This document shows, in pieces, positions 21,141-33,158 of a stretch of 64,000 bases of DNA; within the stretch, counting starts at the first letter, position 1, and the number at the start of each line of letters is the position of its first letter. A model generated the notes under the pieces. That model searched no databases. It worked only from the letters and a program-made list of their open reading frames with translations, and was not told the origin of the DNA. The stretch comes from Kalmusia sp. IMI 367209 (lineage: Eukaryota > Ascomycota > Dothideomycetes > Pleosporales > Didymosphaeriaceae). Location: positions 2,852,001 through 2,916,000 of the forward strand of contig JAPEUQ010000001.1 in NCBI GenBank assembly GCA_027946365.1, given 5' to 3'. A program made the position numbers and the translations under genes.

Positions 21141-22552
21141 ATGGTTCTGGAGATCGACTGTCCTCCACATCTTGTTTGCTTCCACAAGGGCAAGAACCCT
21201 CGCAGCCGGGGTCGCTTCGACAGTGCAAAGTTTCTTGTCAAGGCCGGCATCTGGGTCGGGTATGCCGCACCAGAGAAACACAGCTCGTCATATAAAGGCT
21301 TGCCATCCTTCAGTCAGCTGAAATCCAACACCAAGACCATCACGCCGCCGTTTCCTCCGACAGCGAGCGGAACAGCAAGTGGAGACGAGCGATGGGGTGT
21401 TTGTCGTGCCTGCTACGGCGAGACTTCGACACTCATCCAGCTTCACGAGATCCAGCTTATGAAAGGAAAAGTGCGTCGTCCCTCCATCTTGCAGAAGCAT
21501 GCTAATGGAAATAGAGCTTCAACCTGAAGGTGACCATTATGAAAATAGACAGCAGGAGTAGGGACGAGCTGTTTTGTATCCTCATACCAAAGGCAATCGA
21601 CCGGTCACTTCGGGGCATAGAGACATTTCGGCCGTACGAGATCGCGCCCAACGGCCAAGGGACCAGTTTTACGAGCGAAATCGAGCTTATTACTCCTCGA
21701 AATAGAAGCCAGGTATGGACTTATCAAGAAGTTTTAGAATCCTTCGGTCTCGCTCCAGCACCTTTGGATCCTCTCCCAACACCTTCATCATCTCTTCCCG
21801 AGGCATCAACAGAGGGATCTCCACCGTCATCAAGTCTGCATGAGGAATCAGTAGAAAGGGCTCCACCATCACCCACTCTCCCGGAGGAATCAATAGAAAA
21901 ACCCCTACCCGAAAGGGCAATGACAAAGACGCTGTTGAGATCAAGACGTCAGCGTTCGGCTTGGGGACGCTTCATCGACGCCACTACCAATCGTGCGCGA
22001 GACAGCCTACAGCAGAAGCAAGGCGATGATACACCGAAGAAGCGCACATTATCAGACTCTGTGTCTACGGATTCGCAGCACAAGCGTCAAAATACCAAAA
22101 CACCCGTTTCGCGCCCACACCCACCGACCCCGATATCCAGAGAGGTGTCCAGGATTGCATCCGAAACCCCGGGCTATAACAACAATGACGATTTGACTCA
22201 TTTTCTCAGCGAAGATCAAGCCAAGCGAGTTCTACTTGTTTGGGTTGTTGAGGTCGATGGCGTCGAGTACGACTTTAGTCATTCGCTGCACGTGTGCCCT
22301 GCCTTTTCAGACTACCTCGACCTTGTCTGCTCCGACGCAGTGGACGATCCACAGATTACCAACCTAGTCAACGCATCAAATGTGTGGCGTCTGACCTACG
22401 AATTGCCGGGGCATACTAAGAAGGCTTTTACAATCCGTATCAACGGTAACGATTCAGCTTATGGACGCATTCGCCAATCTCTTGCACAGTCGTCATTCTG
22501 GCAGAATCACTTGTATGAGGATATCAATATCGACTTGAGAATCGTGTCATGA
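21141..22552 (+). CDS. Unknown protein with a Ser/Pro/Glu repeat region
   Basis: Exon 1 is 21141-21470 and exon 2 is 21515-22552, a 44-base intron in phase 0, giving about 455 residues. The first 110 residues carry a possible zinc knuckle (C..C..H near the N-terminus; VCRACYGE near residue 93). Residues 200-255 hold a degenerate repeat of [ST]LPE-[AE]S-[TI]E, seen as SLPEASTEGSPPS, SLHEESVERAPPS and TLPEESIEKPLPE. A basic, disordered stretch follows. The last 110 residues are a folded unit (RVLLVWVVEVDGVEYDFSHS, then VWRLTYELPGHTKKAFTIRI) that looks like a mixed sheet domain. No family is recognised. It is not visibly related to the three paralogs that follow it. Confidence 0.6.
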
Positions 22553-23476
22553 GCTACGGTAGGTGATTTATTGTTGTTGAGTGCGGCATCATGGAGTATC
22601 GGTCTTTAGTATATTATACCCCATCTCTTTTTGGTTTTGAAGGGTACGAGTTTCTGTCACGTTCTGTGATTTACGCTTTTCATTGAACACTCTTTCATGT
22701 AGTTGTTTGGGAAATTCAACACTTTGTTTTCCTAGCCATACCATAATTGAAGTCCTATGACGTGGAACATGTGATGAATACGTCGCTTTTAGCTTTGTTT
22801 TCATGTCTACGGCGCTGTTAAAGTGTGCGTCATAGTCAGACGTCACACTTTTTGCATTCCCAGGTGATGCAATAATCTTTCATGGGAGCTACTATTGAGC
22901 CTATGTCGTCTATCGGCATATGTTATGTGTTAAACAGTAGTAGAGTTCTGAAAAGACATTGGAGGGTATAAGATTGAAAGGAGGTCGCACAACATACGTT
23001 ACCCTGGTAGCATGTTAGCCGAGGAGGGTCGCACAATATTGATCGTCGCGAAGAGACCGTTTTTAGACGCTCTTTATCATTAATATATCACTAGGGGTTA
23101 TCTAGGTTGGACTCGTGGTGTTCAGTTACAAATCGCATGCCAGTCGAGAGGAAGAGCTCGTACTTTTGCCGCTTCGCAGTCTCTGGTCGCACATGAATCA
23201 CCCAATCCCAGCGCGCCAATATTCATGAATGCGACACCCAGCCTCCGAGCACTTGGGGCGGTGAGCCAATTGCGTGCGTGTTTGAGCGCGTTTGTCGCCT
23301 GTCCCCTGCGCCTTCCTCATATGCTGCTAGCTTGTTTATCTTCAAATGCTTTTGCACGTCACACTAACCTCAGTGACACACTTTGCGATCGCGTCGTTAT
23401 TGCAGAGAAGCTACCATTTGACACGTCACTACGTTACAGTATTGTTGCGTATACCGCGTGCCTGTACATAACGACA
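22553..23476. other. Intergenic, no gene seen
   Basis: AT-rich 3' flank, then the promoter region of paralog A. The frame of A is open upstream to an in-frame ATG at 23225, but the added residues (MNATPSLRALGAVSQ onward) are not shared with paralogs B and C. Confidence 0.4.
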
Positions 23477-25153
23477 ATGGCCAACGAAGAGTGTACGACA
23501 GACCTGGACCCACTCATACTTGGCGAGGCTACCCGTCAGCTAATCTTCACGAAGAGTGTCAAGTGGAATGCTAGGCCGTTAAATAGATCTATTCGTCGTG
23601 CGATTGGGTTCCGCGAGAGCAAAGTGCATGGCCGAGGCAAGCCCGTCTTTGCGTCCCAAAACGTGACAAGACTCTATACGGCTCTAGATCATATCGCGAC
23701 CCACGACCTCGCATGCATTAATATTGAGGACTTTGAGCATGCGTGGAAGAGGAAAACGTACACGAAGAAGATTGAGCAACTGCTCATAGAGCACGGCGAA
23801 CGAATTTGGGGAGATACAATCGAACAGCGCCAATTTCCTCGTAACCCCCACTCCCAGCTACTGGTTGCCAACGTAGACCAGGGTTGCGTTGTTGACCTCT
23901 TTTACGAACGGCCTGAGCATTGGCACTTGTAAGCTATACTCGATCCCCTTTCTGGCTAGAAGCAGCTACTTAACCTAGACAGCATCGCACTCCAACTTGA
24001 GCATCTTGCCTTTAGTAAGGCGAAAAGGTACTTTCACAACCAGGAGCACAAAGCACAGCATCCAAATCCAGGCCTAGAAGACACCGAGCCTTCTAATATG
24101 CGCCAGACTCGTCAGAAAGGGAACAATTCTCTGGTAGTCGTCCTTTGCGTGGATGGAGACAAGCTTTTCGCGATCCAGGATAAGTTCTCTTCTATGGTGC
24201 CCAAGAAGCGAAAGCGCAACCCTGATGACGATGGAAGGCTCCTGTCAAATAATGGGAACGAATACAGTGTTGATGACGAAGGTCGGTGTATCAGACGATC
24301 CATACGTAATATTCGCCACGATCACAATGGTGAACGTGCCGGTGAGTTTTTAAAGAGGTAATGGTAGCGAGTCTCAATGTCCAAGCTAACAACTGACCAG
24401 TAGATGGCAACGACGATGAACCCGTACTGAACGGTGAATCCGTACTGGACGGTGAATCCGTACCGGACAATGAATCTGCTGAATATGACCAAGGTGATGA
24501 AGACCATCCCTTGAGTCTCACTTCGGACGAGCAGCCTTTGTCGGAAGAAAGAACCAGGAGCCTGAGAACCAAACTTAAGATACTCTTGTATGGGGAGCTC
24601 TGCATCGACGATGACGATTCTCACGCAATGCTAGCCAACACGGGATTAATGCTAGCGAAATCCAGAGAGCTGGATAATATCATGCTAACACTTTGGACGA
24701 GAGGCGAGGCCAGGTACCGTGCAACACTAGGGAAACAGTACGAGAGAGTCAATCTGGTATTGCACAACTGGCTCTCTTGGCGTGAAGGAGTCTGCAAGTT
24801 TAATGAATTAACAGGAGTAAGTATTTGGTCTGCCTACGTTACGCGACCTTTACTAAACCCTACCTTAGGTTCATTTTCTTGAAGGGAAGGAAGTTCCACA
24901 ATTGACGTATGAGGAATGGACTACCAAATTAGGAGGAGAGAAGCAATTCAGAAACTTGGACAAAGAGCTGTCGAAGTACTGGGCTGAGCTCGACACCTCA
25001 GGCATTTGCCACGCAGAAGAGACGGAAGTCACAGCGGATATTTTAGCTTGGGTATTTGCGGCTGCAACAAACGACACGAAATTGGAGAAGGCTCTGCGGC
25101 AAGTGATCCCACGCTTCAACGAGAAGCTATTCTCAAGGCCATTGCAGCTGTAG
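23477..25153 (+). CDS. Tandem family member A: IWG-domain / LTLW-domain protein
   Basis: Four exons (23477-23928, 23983-24341, 24404-24816, 24869-25153) give about 502 residues. The N-terminal domain ends IEQLLIEHGERIWG (IWG at 110-112). Intron 1 follows after phase 2, and the next exon starts IALQLEHLAFSKAKR. A polar linker holds a likely nuclear signal (PKKRKRNPDDD) and three copies of an 18-base repeat at 24423-24476, each encoding a VLxGES-like unit. The C-terminal domain contains LTLWTRGEARYRATL, then LVLHNWLSWREGVC and, after the last intron, LDKELSKYWAELD. The layout and first intron match members B and C, although identity is low and A is the most divergent. No known family is recognised. 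Nuclear location is inferred from the basic motif. Confidence 0.7.
24423..24476 (+). repeat. Three copies of an 18-base tandem repeat, in frame
   Basis: Units at 24423-24440, 24441-24458 and 24459-24476 differ at a few bases. They lie inside exon 3 of member A and each adds six residues, so copy number can vary without breaking the frame. Confidence 0.85.
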
Positions 25154-25931
25154 TACTCGGAGAGCTGTCAATCTGCCACTCAAGAAATCATTGGAAAGCT
25201 GGCACATCTTAGTAAGAGTAACCCAGGACTGCCTGTGAGATAAAAATGGGCTCAAGTTAGTTTGAGGCAACGATATATTGGACATGTGAGCAAATACATT
25301 CCTTTGGTCTTGCTTATGAATGTGGAGAGCACATGACCTAAAAAATGTGTTATTGGAAAATGCAGCTCATATATCGGGTTAAGGCCAAATATGCGAACCT
25401 CTGGGCAAGGATATCATACCGAAGGTGCACCGAAGGTGAGGGATTGAGAATTAGATAGGTTATCAAGAACGCAGTATCGAAAGACTGAACGCGTGGACTA
25501 GGTTCTGGACCGTGAGCATACGAGACCACACAGGTCGGGTGGCGGGCGAAAAAAAGTTTATGTATAATTAGGCCGGATTTTCACGTGTGTAGCGAATCAT
25601 GGTAGTGCTGTGGCTGAGATAAGCGAACCTGAACACGCTATCTATGGATGGCGCCAGTCTCCCTCCTTTCTCAACTTCGAACGAAGGGCCACATCGAAGG
25701 AAATTGCCATCGAGGGCTATGGCCAAGACGTCCAATTGCGCTCCTACTTTCACCCAGCACACATCTCGCGCAACGAGCAATGGCAGTGCATGTTATTCGT
25801 TGAGCAATAGTATCCAGCACCCGGCGAAAAACCGTTGGATGCTCTACTAATCCGTATTTTCCATCTTACGCCAGTCGAGCCGCACGGTGCTTTGGAACCT
25901 CGCTCTTGCCTGCTTTTTGAACGGTTGCATC
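25154..25931. other. Intergenic between tandem members A and B
   Basis: About 780 bases with no motif-bearing frame. It should hold the terminator of A and the promoter of B. The frame of B is open from 25887, but the first ATG is at 25932. Confidence 0.45.
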
Positions 25932-27783
25932 ATGTCGTCGATTGGCTACGCCACGTCGAAAGACTGGCTCGACATCATGAAAAACAGGTCGAAGCTGCGC
26001 ATGCACGAGTTAATCGAGCGCCTGGGGCTACGCGCCAAATGGAGCCAGAACAAGCGGGGCAAGACGAACTTTGAGAGCGCGCTGGTCCGGGACCTGGTCA
26101 CCGATATGGGTGACGTTGTCGCGACCGTGCCAAAGGAGTCGGACGAACTGGTCAAATTCTTATCCGCTGAAGGCAGCCTCAAAGAGCAGGTCGAGAGCCT
26201 GATGCAGAAGCATGGGCCTGCGATATGGGGGCGAGTGGGCGACAGAGAGCACCTGATCAGCGTTGGTGAGCCTGGAGTCGAGGAAGGTCTCTATCCGAGA
26301 GATTTGTATTTCGAATCGGAAGAAGATCGCGAACAGTGAGTTTCACACGATATGGGTGCGTAGGACTGGGCTCTCACTGATGCAATTGCAGGATACGCAT
26401 ACTTCTACACTGGTGGCTAGGAATGAAAGCAATCAATGTCATTCTGGCTCGTGACCGCCTCGATCGAGAGCGGAAGAAGAAAGAGGAGAGCAGGAGGGCC
26501 AGACTCGAGATGGAAGTCCCACAAGAAGTCATGAATTCGTCGTTTATCCCATTGGCACCTAGTGCTGGTGGTCCTATGATGGCTCCCTTGAACACGAACA
26601 TTCCTCCGCACTCGCTTGCAGAGCACCCGCGACACGTGCAGCTCTACAAGGCGGAAACTACATCGCGCGGCAGCCCTATATCGGTGGCCGTCAACACTCC
26701 GCCCGAGTCCAGCGAGAGCCCCGTAGTTCCGGCGCGAGGCATCGTGGGCAGTGGTGATGCGAACCACTATCCTGCTGCTGTCCATGTGAACTCTGCTCAG
26801 TCATCACAAGCGCAGAGCATCGTGGAAGGAGTATGGAATCGTCTGGCCGAAGTGGGCCTGAATGGTTCGCGCAACGGAAGCATGTCATCGCAAGCAGCCA
26901 CCGGTACACCCTCGTGGCCTACGGCGAACGTAGGAACACAGCCTGTGGGGCCTCGAAGGGCGTCCTTAGCGACAGAGATAACGCCTCAGGCTGCTGCTGT
27001 GTTACCAGCCGCTGATGGTACTGCTGCTACAGGTATCCGCCAGCTAGGTGCCGAGATATCTCAACTCGCATCCGATCTTACGCCACAAGCGATCGCTACT
27101 AACGGCAATTCTGCGGTGCCGGCGGTATCAGCAGAAGCAACACGTAACAGCGTACCCTACCCCGGTCTGGATGTGGAGACGCTGTATGCACTCCGCGCAT
27201 ACATTTACGAAGAAAAGACCGAGGTAGAATGGGACGAGGATGCGCTTCTCCGCCACCTTGAAACGACATGGAGAGATGGCGTGCGGTCAGATTACAATCG
27301 CATGCTCGAAAACGTACCGGCGTTTATCGCACGAGAGCGCGCATTCCTTACTTGGATCGAACTAAAACGGCATCTGGCCGACCTTCAACGCGCGGGCACT
27401 CGTACGTAGACCTTTTACCCTTATCCGCAGCTCGCTTATGTTGTTGTTGTTTGTGCGCTTGTACTAATCATTTGCTAAAAGGTTGGGGCGAGGAAGGGAC
27501 TACCGCCCCCGAAATCGAACGCCGAATCGAGCAGCATAGAACACTCATGGGCGCGACTCGCGAAATCATCCGCAGCTATCAGGATATTACTCAGGTTGCG
27601 GGCGCGGGCGCAGATCACGACGAGTTGCTTAGGCAGGCACTGGTGGTATTGGCAGGGAACAAGTACGCCGTGGAGCTGCAGTGGAAGAGCGTGGAATTTG
27701 TCGGGCTTATGCAATGGTTGGGGACGGCGCTGGAGGGGTACGAGAAGGAGCAGGAGGGCGAGACGGTGTATTTTTTCAGGTAG
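25932..27783 (+). CDS. Tandem family member B: IWG-domain / LETTW-domain protein
   Basis: Three exons (25932-26335, 26392-27401, 27482-27783) give about 571 residues. The N-terminal domain starts MSSIGYATSKDWLDIMKNRS and ends VESLMQKHGPAIWG (94-100), then YPRDLYFESEEDREQ. Intron 1 is phase 2, after which a helix reads RILLHWWLGMKAINVILARD. The linker (about residues 170-385) is rich in Pro, Ser, Ala and Thr. The C-terminal domain holds LLRHLETTWRDGV (near 423), FLTWIELKRHLADLQ and, in exon 3, LQWKSVEFVGLMQWLG and ETVYFF. These align with C: LLHKLETLWHLGS, LLTWVNERRKIAQL, LKWKNMSSAVGLS and TEYLF. No known family. The disordered linker between two helical domains suggests a scaffold or regulator, as inference only. 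Confidence 0.75.
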
Positions 27784-28940
27784 GAGATTTTTAATTTTTT
27801 AATTGTCTGAAGGAGGAAAAATCTCGCGATGTTTTGCCCTGATTGAGGGCTTTTGTGGGATCCTGTGGTTTGGCTCATTTGGTATTCTTGACCTAGTGTT
27901 GAGGTGGAGCAGGTGTAGCGCGCATAGGCGTTTGAGGTTAGTGACGGTACAGGGTACCGGCGAAAATCTTATTACAGGGTCAATTGATGACGTTCGGAGC
28001 TCGTTTAGGTCTGGAGGCCTGATATGATGAGTAAAAAAGATGATGGACCTTTACCGAGTCGCTGGAGCGTAATCAGATAATCAATTGCCCCGTTGAGCCA
28101 AGTGCGAAAGGGCGTAGACCAGCGAGGGTGGACGGAAGGCAGGGAGTGGACTAGTCATTCGACGAGTGTGTATACGGCGTGCCAACTGGTTGCCAAGGGT
28201 TTGGATGGTATGGAATGCGACGTGCAGCTCGGCTCGTTTATTCGTTTGCACAAAACAGGCAATTGTTGGAAGGATTTGGATTACGCGGGAGACAGCCGAG
28301 GGATTTTCCGCTAGATCCCCCTGTCGGTGTACGCACGTATACGGCACAGCGCCGCAATAGTATATCGGTCTCACGAGCGAAAGGCAGTCGTACCGAGGAG
28401 GGTCATTTCTATTTCTGAGCGGGTGCGAAACTAACGGGCGTAGCGTCACGTTCGTATCTCTCGCCATGAGACAGGCGCCAGATGGGCACGTTCTGACTCG
28501 TTTCGCCGCGTTTCATCCCAAGGGCAGCGGCCGCTGGCGTGCGAGAGAAAAAATCGGATCGGATGCATTGCTCCAGGTAGAGAAGATGTCCACTCGGCGC
28601 AGCAGGGGGAGCGAGGTACGAGGGGCCGTGTACCTGCCCACGTCCCGTACGGTAATGCGTACAGCGTATATATGCGCATCATCTTGATTTGGAGGGTGGG
28701 GCGGTGGTTACATTGGGACACACAGCAGCACTCTGGTAAGACTTGCGGCACCTTGCACACGCAAACCGATATTTGTACTGCTAGTGCTGCAGCTACACCC
28801 ATGGTAGGCCAGTGTGGGAAGGAGGCAGGAAAAATAACAAAAAATTAAAGGCCACCTTGGCCTCTTTGTGCAATCTCGGCATGCAAAGGGACAGGCGCGT
28901 AATCCGGTGGCTCGCACGGGTGGGCAGCATGTCATCAGAG

Positions 28941-28973
28941 TGCGTGTGTGTGGTGTGTGTGCGTGTGTGTGTG
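28941..28973. repeat. GT-rich microsatellite
   Basis: Interrupted run of GT units with GC and GGT variants, lying in non-coding DNA. Confidence 0.8.
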
Positions 28974-29726
28974 CAAGCAAATGTAATAACTCGGGCGAGG
29001 ATCGTACAAGGCGAACGGTAGGGTCGTCGTCATAGAAAGGTATTTTACCGGAAGCGGTTACTGTTACGCGATGCTTTTATGGATGGGCGATGGCGCGGCA
29101 GTAGATGGCGAGGGGCGTGGATTGGATGGCGGCGGCAGTAGGCGTCGGGTATTTTGGCCTTCGTGGGATAGTCTACGTGCATTAGATGGATGGCATAACG
29201 ACGAGACAATCTCAGGCATCGTACATGGAAATCAGCAAGGGCGGCCGGCGGCCAATGGCGAGCCCGCCGTAGTATTAGCGCGAGTCATCGCAGGTCTCAT
29301 GCGTCTCTGTGGGCGCCGGCGGGCCCTGCGCGCGTCGGATACTTTCTGCTGCGGGCAGCCGCGCCGCTCCATGGCTCGCCGCCAACCCCTGTGCCCCGAC
29401 TACTCGACGCGCCCCGATCGGGGCAGAGGGCAAGGGCATACCGGCCTGGTGCGGCGACATCACTGCGACAAGGTTTTCGCCTTTGCACATTTTTTCATTA
29501 TTTTTTTTATCGCTTCTTTTTTTTTTTCACCGACAGCCAGCCCTGCTCGCCCGGTAAGGTTACGCTAGTGTGGGACCACCGTAGAGAGACAGACAGCGCG
29601 CGCCCCCCCTTTCCCTAGTCGACACAGCTAGCCGCGATACACTTACCCAACAAACCACGTTTGACTCCGCGCAGCCGCGCCCTGCTCGCGTTCCTGAAAG
29701 AAACAACACACACTTCTTTCTCCTTG

Positions 29727-29744
29727 CTCTCTCTCTCTCTCTCT
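29727..29744 (+). promoter_or_regulatory. CT-rich tract before the start of member C
   Basis: An uninterrupted CT run ends about 35 bases upstream of ATG 29779. CT tracts near transcription starts are frequent in filamentous ascomycete promoters. Function here is inferred from position only. Confidence 0.35.
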
Positions 29745-29778
29745 TTCCCCGAGCGCCCATGCGCCCCAGCAGAGAGCA

Positions 29779-32107
29779 ATGAGCTCCAGAAACTCGCCTT
29801 CCCACATGGACGACGCGGGCGTGACGCGCTGGGACCGCCCGCGCTGGATTTCCGTCTTCAGCAGCCACAACCCAACCATCCGTGAGGTAACCGAGTGTCT
29901 AGGCCTGGGTCTGTCTGCCAGCAGCAGCACCACCAACCGCGGCATCCCCAAGTTCGACAACCCAGAGTACCGCAAGCTGTCGGGCGAGGTCACCCGTCTG
30001 TCCAAGGAGCTGCCCAAGGAGCGCGACGCTCTGCTCGACTTTGCGTCCGACCCAAACAGCTTGCACCGCGAGTTGGAGGACCTGCTCTCCACCTACGGGC
30101 CCGCCATCTGGGGCAGAAACACCGACCGCTCCTGCCTCCTGACTCCGGACCCTTCCAAGAAGACGTACCCCAGACACCTCTTCATCGAGGATGCAGAAGA
30201 CAAAGAGATGTGAGTCTATACCACACCAGACCCCACGTGACCAACATCTGGTGTTCCATGCTGACCGGCGGCGCAGCCTCAAGATACACTTGCATCGGTG
30301 GATCATCATCAAAGCATGCTACTATATTAGGAACATGAAGCTGAAGCGACCCTCGACTGCTAATGACTACGACACCCTCGCCGACATGGAGGTCGACGGC
30401 GACCCGTTGAGTCCGGCCAAGTCCCAGCTGGTAGCCCATCTCCCCGTCCCCTCATTCAATGCTTCCACCATTCTAAGTCCACCGCAGTCGCCCAATGACA
30501 CGCCGCAGTCGCTCACCCCTTCGACAGATGGGCCGGCGGCTGCAGGATCTGAGTTCGCCGTGAAGCCCATCAACGGTAAGAAGCGCAAGAGCTCAGCCTA
30601 CACGTCACTGTCAGACGGAGAGGATTTGGAGTCTACCCCTGCAAAGAGGCCTTACCAAAGCCACACGATGCCCATCTCGAAGCAGAGTCCCCGAAAGTCC
30701 ATCATCTCTTTTGTTGCAGACGGGCCCGTGTCGGAGAACGTCCCGCCTGTTCCAAGCCTAAATCACAGTCACGCCAACGGTGTGCCAGCAGCAACGAATG
30801 GCACCCCAACGTCTGATGCTGCCAGACCGCTGCTGACACCTCTGTCGAGCAACGATCTAAACGGCAAACCCAGGACCCCCAACCCTACGCCTCCGGCCAA
30901 CAACGGCTTCACCGCAGTGAACACGGGTAGTTTCACGTCTGTCAATGCGTCGCCTCCGGTCAAAGTCTCCCCATCACAGAAGCCAGTCGCTCCCGCGCCA
31001 GCTCCCAACGGTCGCAATTACTCCAGCCCCTACGATTCCAGCCCTTACGGCGCGCCAGTTGCACAGAAAGCATCGACCCCACCAAAGGCGCCACCTCTCG
31101 CAACGGCTTCTGCACCCGCCACCGGATTCCAGGCCATCAATTCGCCCGTTGTAGCCAATGGTGTGAGCGCTCGGAACTCGCCTATTGTACAACACATGCC
31201 GCAACCCCAGCTTCCTTCACAACATACCGCACAGGCGCAACCACCACCGACGAGTAGATCTAACACACCGATCATGCATCATCATCATCATCGTACGGCT
31301 CTGACTCAGCAGCGGTCCAGCAGATCCAGCACCCCGATTGCACCGGCCATGACGTCCCAGCCAGCTCCACCAGTCCAGGCGGTTCAAGCTCCTCAGCCAA
31401 GTAGCGCGCCCAGTGTTCAACCTCATCTTGCACCAGCAGCGCAACCGCCAACGAGTCAGCCCATACAACCTGCCGCTCCTCGGGTCCATCATGTCAACGT
31501 ACCTCCCGTGCCTACGCTCCCTAGTGCCTACAATTCTTCCCAGGCCCCGCCCGTGTTGAGGAGCCATGGAAATGAAGCTGTCGTAGTCCCTCAGACCACC
31601 ACTGCTTTTGACCTGAGCCTCCTCCAATGCGAAGTTCTTGGCTCGCTGATGCAATATCTGTTTCCTAAGCCAACCTCTCCACCGGACGAAAACGTACTGC
31701 TCCACAAGCTGGAGACGCTGTGGCATCTTGGCTCGCCCATCTTCCGTAAAGAGATCGGCCAACTCTATGACTTGCAATCCAAAGTCCTCCTGACCTGGGT
31801 AAATGAACGCCGCAAGATAGCGCAATTGCGCCACACGTTTGCATACTCGCCGGCTGTGCCAGCCGCGGAAATGGTAGAGCGGCTGCTGGCTTTGAATGAT
31901 CTGAGGATGATGCGGCTGAAATGGAAGAACATGAGCAGCGCGGTCGGATTGAGCACCGAAGATTTGCTGTGCCGCACGTTTTCGGCCATGACGAACACCG
32001 AGGGGACGGAATATTTGTTTAAAGATGGCTTGGATAGGCTGAACGAGGGGATTTTCGAATTCTTGAAGACGGAGGATATGCGCATTTTGATGCACAGCAA
32101 GCGATGA
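29779..32107 (+). CDS. Tandem family member C: IWG-domain / LETLW-domain protein with long disordered linker
   Basis: Exon 1 is 29779-30209 and exon 2 is 30277-32107 (phase 2 intron), about 753 residues. The N-terminal domain ends LHRELEDLLSTYGPAIWG (YGPAIWG 106-112), followed by YPRHLFIEDAEDKE. After the intron a helix reads LKIHLHRWIIIKACYYI. Residues 165-595 form a long Pro/Ala/Gln/Ser-rich linker with a basic motif (GKKRKSS) and a His run (HHHHH), typical of transcription regulators. The C-terminal domain runs from about 600 to the end: LLQCEVLGSLMQYLF, LLHKLETLWHLGSP, LLTWVNERRKIAQL, LKWKNMSSAVGLS and TEYLFKDGLD. It is the longest and cleanest member of the A-B-C group. No family is recognised. 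A nuclear regulatory role is inferred from composition. Confidence 0.8.
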
Positions 32108-33158
32108 GGACTTCAACTCCTTCTTCGCCCCTAGGTCCCAGCCTACGGTCACCCCTCCTTCCGATATCCTTTCCGGACACGTTTAACTCCGATTCCACTT
32201 CCAAGGCTGGCCTTTTGTGTTGATCCCGAAAAGCTTTTAATACTGGGTCGGTGTTCTGATTATTTTTTTGGCGGTTCATGTTTCACGCTTCGGGCATGGG
32301 GTCGTTCGTTTGTGCTATTCTTTTTGGGCATTGTATTGAGGTTTATTAGCGCGGTGTTTGATCGTCGAGGTCTCGCTTGGGGCCGTTTCCTTGGACTACC
32401 TTTGGATTGGTTTTGGTATCGGTGCTTGGCTTTGGTGCTTTTTTGTATACCTACGCCTTTTTAGTACCCCATCATACTTGTATTCTGAGCATAGATTGGG
32501 AAAGCTGGAATAGTGGATCAGTTGGTGGCTATGGTGGCTTAATAGGATGGGTACAGCGCAATTGTATAGCAATTCGCGTCGGATCAGAATTTCATTTGTA
32601 ACCAGAGAATTGCATATATATGAGGTACACTGTGATCATAATTCTAATTCGTACTGTCAATAGATGTGTAGCTGGAGATTCGAGCATTGCCTACCATGCA
32701 TCACGTGCTCCTCTACAACGGGCGGGTCCTGGAGCCCACCCGCAGATCCCAGTCCTAGCGTTCAGGGTCCAGCCCACAGCATGCGGGACCAAAACAGCCC
32801 AGTCCCCCATAAACTCTCCACGTCCAACAATTGCAAGTTACCCACCCTTGATGATTTGCTTTCCTGGCCCCCAATGCATCCCCGGCGCACTTTGTCCGCG
32901 CCGATCGCCGCTAGCAACGGCTGCCTGATATGCATACCGACGCCTTGTCCCTCTCGTGTCACGCTGCAGTTGGAAGGCTGCCTGCAGCCCTAGCCTTGCG
33001 GGAGCGAAGCAACGCAGCCTCGCGGGCCTGGCCCGCTCACACAAACAGAGCATGCCTCATAAACGCCCTCGGCTCGATCTGAAGAATCTCCGCGGGTGGC
33101 TGCGTCTTTGTCTCACGCGGTAATACGTCCTGCGTTGCTGCGCCGACCGAGCGACGAC
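32108..33158. other. Intergenic, no gene seen
   Basis: 3' flank of member C, then the promoter region of the next gene. No motif-bearing frame or repeat was found. Confidence 0.45.

Larger units (their letters stand above)
27784..29778. other. 2 kb upstream region of tandem member C
   Basis: No gene is supported. It holds a GT-rich microsatellite (28941-28973), a T-rich tract near 29500-29530 and a CT run at 29727-29744 just before the start of member C. Pyrimidine-rich leaders of this kind are common in strongly expressed fungal genes, so the 5' UTR of C may start near here. Confidence 0.4.

Noticed and set aside
23225..23476. Upstream in-frame ATG extending member A by 84 residues
   Set aside because: The added part is not shared with B or C, and the first shared sequence follows the later Met at 23477.
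29071..29568. Plus-strand frame of 165 codons upstream of member C
   Set aside because: Gly/Arg-rich without domain, overlapped by other frames of equal length. It looks like chance openness in GC-rich DNA.
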